NCBI GenBank assembly: GCA_036346275.1
Contig: JAYEVK010000077.1
Coordinates: 1 to 64,000 of the forward strand
Length of the DNA stretch: 64,000 nucleotides
Reading direction: 5' to 3'
Origin: Otatea glauca
Lineage: Eukaryota > Streptophyta > Magnoliopsida > Poales > Poaceae
Of this stretch, positions 60,291 through 64,000 are shown piece by piece. Numbering within the stretch: position 1 is the stretch's first letter; each line of letters begins with the position of its first letter. The position numbers were made by a program, and so were the translations under genes. The notes beneath the pieces are model-generated. The model was not told the origin of the DNA. It saw only the letters and a list, made by a program, of their open reading frames with translations, and did no database searches.

Positions 60291-61097
60291 ACCGTTGTTT
60301 CCTCGAGTATTCACCATCCGATGATTGCCTCTTAGGTTAGGAAAGGTAGATGTAGCATAGATGAGAAGTAAGAATTTCTAAAACGGGAGATAGGTTATAC
60401 CCAAACTGAACAATTCTTTATTTAACTTGGTATGGTCGCTTATTTAAGCCTACAAGCTCGCAACACATCGCACACTCAAGAATACAAAGAAGCAAACTAA
60501 ACACGCAACCTTAACGCCCACTAGAAAGGTAAAGACTAACTTAAAGACGCGACTCACACTCGAGTCTCAACACAGCTCCAAGGTCGACACTCACTCATCC
60601 GGCCACCACTCGGCCGAGATCGATCCACAGATACACCCGTGGGTGGGTCGGCATCGAGCAAACCTATCCCGATGACCTATTATCGGGTCCTCTGCAACAA
60701 CGGGTCTGACTTCTCCGCTCCCACTCGCGCTCCTCTCGATCCTCCTCGGACTCACCGGCTCTCTGAACTCTCCGAGTCACGCGCCCACTCGCCCTCAATC
60801 GCCTCCTCAGTAAAGTGGACGATAGAAACCTCAAGCGTCTCAAGTACTCTCCACAGCTCCATGGCGAGTAGCCACTGCCTCCTCAAAGGTCGGAACGATC
60901 GGCATCTGCTCCACAAGAACTTGAATAAGTTCTCCACCAAACGGCAAGTAAAACGGGTAAATTTAGCAAAGGCGAGAAGTAGAGAATGAGATGAGTCGAG
61001 AGGGTTTTATTAGTCAAGCTTAGATTTTCTTTTTAGAAAATAATTTTGGACACACTCAAGACACCTCCAAACTATCTAGGGCCAAGACCTACAACAA
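60291..61097 (-). other. gypsy untranslated leader and gag N-terminal region
   Basis: Sequence between the primer-binding site and the recognisable gag. It is rich in short open frames on both strands, with no identified domain. It contains CTCGG/CCGAG-rich segments near 60600-60800. Confidence 0.4.
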
Positions 61098-61115
61098 GAT
61101 GCTCGATACCACCTC
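61098..61115 (-). other. gypsy primer-binding site
   Basis: The minus strand reads GAGGTGGTATCGAGC directly after the LTR end CTTACA. The TGGTATCGAGC core resembles the tRNA-Met-type site with one or two changes. Confidence 0.6.
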
Positions 61116-64000
61116 TGTAAGGACCCGAATCCATCGATTCAACCCACCGTGTTTATGCACTATTCCTGTGATCAACGCTAGTGCACACAGCTTAACATTG
61201 GTACATATCACATCATACACAACGATAATAGAATAATAGTTCATTTATTGATATAACTAAATGTATGATCTTATGACCAACTTACATTATTAAGCCACGC
61301 AGGGCAAGACTGAAAATATAAACTAATAATTAAGCAATGGAAAGTAGAAACGAGGTAGCTCATCACCACCACAGCAACCGACAAGGCTCGGACCCTAATG
61401 ACTCGTGTCTTCTTGGACTTCATCTTCCAACACAGTGTAGATTCTTCAACTGTTGATTATTGTTGTTTGGCAAGGGTGAGTACTTAAAGCACTCAACAAG
61501 TTGTGCATGAATGCAATTCCATGTATCTATATGCAAGGCTTATTCCAATGGATAGGCTATCATGGCTATTTTGCAATAAGCGGATTTATGAACGAATACT
61601 GAGATATAGATTGTAAAGGATGTAAAACAAATAACGATAATAAATAAATTCAAGATTTCTCAAGTAAACCAAGTTTCCAATCCTAAGTTAAATTCCATCT
61701 TCCACATGGCATTCCGCCATCCCAACCAAGTTGTCCAATTAATTAAGCTAACCCTTAATCGTAATTCCCGAGCATTGCTCAATACATGAGCACGGCTATC
61801 CGAATAGTTTCACACTCTGCAGAGGTTATGCACTTTACCCACGATGATACAACCAAACACCACCAAGGCGAGTGATTATAACAAAGCCTTTACAATGCTC
61901 TATCTTAACCCGATACTACCCGCTAAGGTTTCAACATGGCGGGTCTCAGAAACCACATCCGTGGCCCCCTCTTGCGCCATGTGAATTACACTCGACCCGG
62001 GAACTCACACCACCACGATAGTATCAAAATTAAGACTTTGCAAATTACTCACTAGGTGGCCCATACTGACATGTGGTTGCATGATTGACTCAGTCAAAGG
62101 CTTGCAAGGTTAAGTCCTTAGTGTGATCAAGGCAAGACTTCCACATACCATCGCCCATCGGCCCACCTTGGCCTCCTCGCCTTGCCACTTGCCCCAATCT
62201 AAGTTATCATCACCCGCTTGATTACCAAGCACCACGTGCCATCAACAATTCAACATCGTTGCGTGACATGACTCGCCACAACAACTCAATCTCGTCGTGT
62301 GATCCCACATGACACACAAGTTCATAACATTGTTCCATATTCCGTTAATCAAGATTAATTAACAATGATTACGACACATGTGATGACGTGGCATGGCTAA
62401 GCAACTAATACGGTCTAACCTCCAATGTTGATCATAATTATTAATCAACTATATTAAACCAATCTAGGGTGACAATGGTTCATGGCATATAATGACAAGG
62501 TAGGGTATAGATCAATCGGTATTTTAGCTAAACCCAATCTAATTTGAAACAATTGTATATTTGAAATATATGCAATATTGTAAAACAAACATAGCAATTT
62601 TATAAACATGGGTTCAACATGATCAAAGCACAACTTGCCTTGGAATAGGTCCTGATCTTGATCTGAAGCTTGCTCTTGGGTTGCTTGATCTTCCTCCAAG
62701 CGTCGCACAATTCAACGTCTACGCTGCATCAAAGAGAAAAGCAAATAAATGCCAAAACAGAGAGCAATTGAACTCCAAAATCAATTAAAATTCACCATTA
62801 AATAGATCTCAATTTTACAAATTTTTATAAACTGGAATCACTCAATTCCGAGTTACGATGCAAAAGATATAGCCTTTTGAAGTTTGAAATAAATATCAAA
62901 TCGAAAATCGAAAATACGAATTAACAGATTTATTTTATACTGAAAAATCGATTTATGACGTCAGCGTGACCTCATGATGACGTCATCATCACGGAATTTC
63001 CAATCGGAATATTTTTCCAATTGAAAATGTAATTATGACGCAAGCATGACGCCAAGATCGGTCTCGGCCAATCCCACGCCGACACGTGTCCTCGGCGCAT
63101 GGATCGAGTCTCACGAACTCGTCTTTGGCTTACGGAGACTCGGCTCACGACGCCGCACCAGCGGCCGACACGTGGCCGTCTGCGATTGGCTCAACCCACG
63201 GTTCGATCGATCCGACGAAACCCGACGGACGGTCATCAATCGCGAGCGACGTGGCAACGATCGACCATCCAATCTAGATCCGACGGCTTCCGAGCTCTGG
63301 TCCAGCGATGGCGGCGCGACGGTGAGGTCTTACGGACTTGAAGACGAAGACCAAGGCGGCGGCGTTTGGCGCGTCTCCGGCGAGGTGAGGTAGAGTAGTC
63401 GACTTGGCGCGCCGGTGAGTCCAGATCTCGAGTCCACACGATTTAAAACCGACGAACCGGCGGCGTGCTTGAGCAAAAACTTCGCGCGGCCGCAGACTTC
63501 AACTCCGCGAGCTTGCGGCGACGTTTCTACGGTTGCTCTCGCGAAACTTTCCACCCAAAAGATGCGCGGCGGCTTATAACCTCGGCGCTACCCTCCTTTT
63601 ATAGCCTCGGCGTCCGCGGCCCACACGGCGAAAGAGTCCGCGGCGCCACGGCGATGAACTCCGAGTCCAGATCGGAGACGACAACCGACGTTGCGACGCG
63701 TGTCCGATCCGACGGCTAAACGCGCGCACACACACGCGCCCTCTTCGACCATTGGATCGCGATGAACGGTCGCCGATCTAGGGTTTCTCGCGACGGCCGC
63801 GGCCGACCGGGCCGCACCGACGCTGGTTTATAGCAAGACTGATGTTGGGCTCGGCCCAACACTGCTCAAAAGATTTTTAACAGTTTTCCAATTAAACTAA
63901 TTCCAAAATTCCTTTAATTTGTTTTAGGCAATAAAATAATCAGAAAATTCCAAGAAAAATCTCAAAATACTTTGAGACATTCTCGACTTAAATAAAATAT
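61116..64000 (-). repeat. gypsy 5' LTR (partial, more than 2.88 kb)
   Basis: The inner end (plus strand TGTAAGGACCCGAATCC) is at 61116. The LTR carries the blocks shared with 13539-16468 in reverse order. Its GC-rich promoter-like part is at about 63050-63820, with TTTTATAGCC near 63597 and GGTTTATAGC near 63823. The far end lies outside the window. Confidence 0.75.

Larger units (their letters stand above)
58479..64000 (-). mobile_element. Ty3/gypsy element, minus strand, truncated at both sides
   Basis: Reading leftward from the right edge there is a long LTR (beyond 64000 to 61116), a primer-binding site (61115-61098), leader, gag with a zinc knuckle, protease and the N-terminus of reverse transcriptase, where the element ends near 58479. 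It resembles grass long-LTR gypsy families of the RIRE3/RIRE8 kind; the exact family is not assigned. Confidence 0.75.

Noticed and set aside
1..64000. CRISPR arrays, bacterial operons or prophage
   Set aside because: No regularly spaced short direct repeats with unique spacers; intron-containing genes and plant transposons show nuclear plant DNA.

Overview
The window looks like a chromosome segment of a grass, most likely rice (Oryza) or a close relative. The evidence is intron-rich plant genes with canonical GT-AG junctions, surrounded by grass-type transposable elements: Ty1/copia and long-LTR Ty3/gypsy retrotransposons, hAT and Mutator-like DNA transposons, MITEs and a LINE. No database search was possible, so all family names rest on motif recognition.

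Four host genes can be assembled by hand. (1) Minus strand, 9476-20697: the first eight coding exons (683 residues) of a RUNKEL/ULK4-type kinase-like protein; the 3' half lies beyond the left edge of the window. Its 7.9-kb fourth intron holds a truncated copia element and two fused gypsy LTRs, and its eighth intron, which runs off the window, holds two opposed copia elements, an LTR remnant and a hAT element. (2) Minus strand, 31719-37943: a complete 16-exon gene for a 507-residue FAD synthase (PAPS-reductase-like FMN adenylyltransferase domain followed by a molybdopterin-binding-like domain). (3) Minus strand, 42266-44499: a tandem paralogue of gene 2 that keeps all splice sites but stops after the adenylyltransferase domain (263 residues). 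Its exon 6 has been partly re-duplicated. (4) Plus strand, about 53711-56949: the last five exons of a small nuclear protein resembling plant Mediator-associated protein 2. Its 5' end is unresolved and may be split by a hAT element.

Between genes 1 and 2 sits an 8983-bp Mutator-like element (21671-30653) with a perfect 9-bp target duplication and terminal inverted repeats of about 350 bp built from many small palindromes. It carries three minus-strand genes: a broken MURA-type transposase, a broken plant mobile domain (PMD) gene, and a Myb/SANT-like gene that still reads open across three exons. This composite element is the most unusual object in the window.

The rest is repeat-rich. There are two related hAT elements in opposite orientations (7806-8692 and 44785-45633), a 418-bp hAT MITE (49129-49546) and a 3.1-kb hAT with a decayed transposase (49844-52950). 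There are also a 155-bp tandem array, a tRNA-Asp-like sequence, a long ATGAAT microsatellite abutting an LTR end, a LINE fragment, a copia fragment (57140 to about 58478), and a gypsy element on the minus strand from about 58479 to beyond the right edge.
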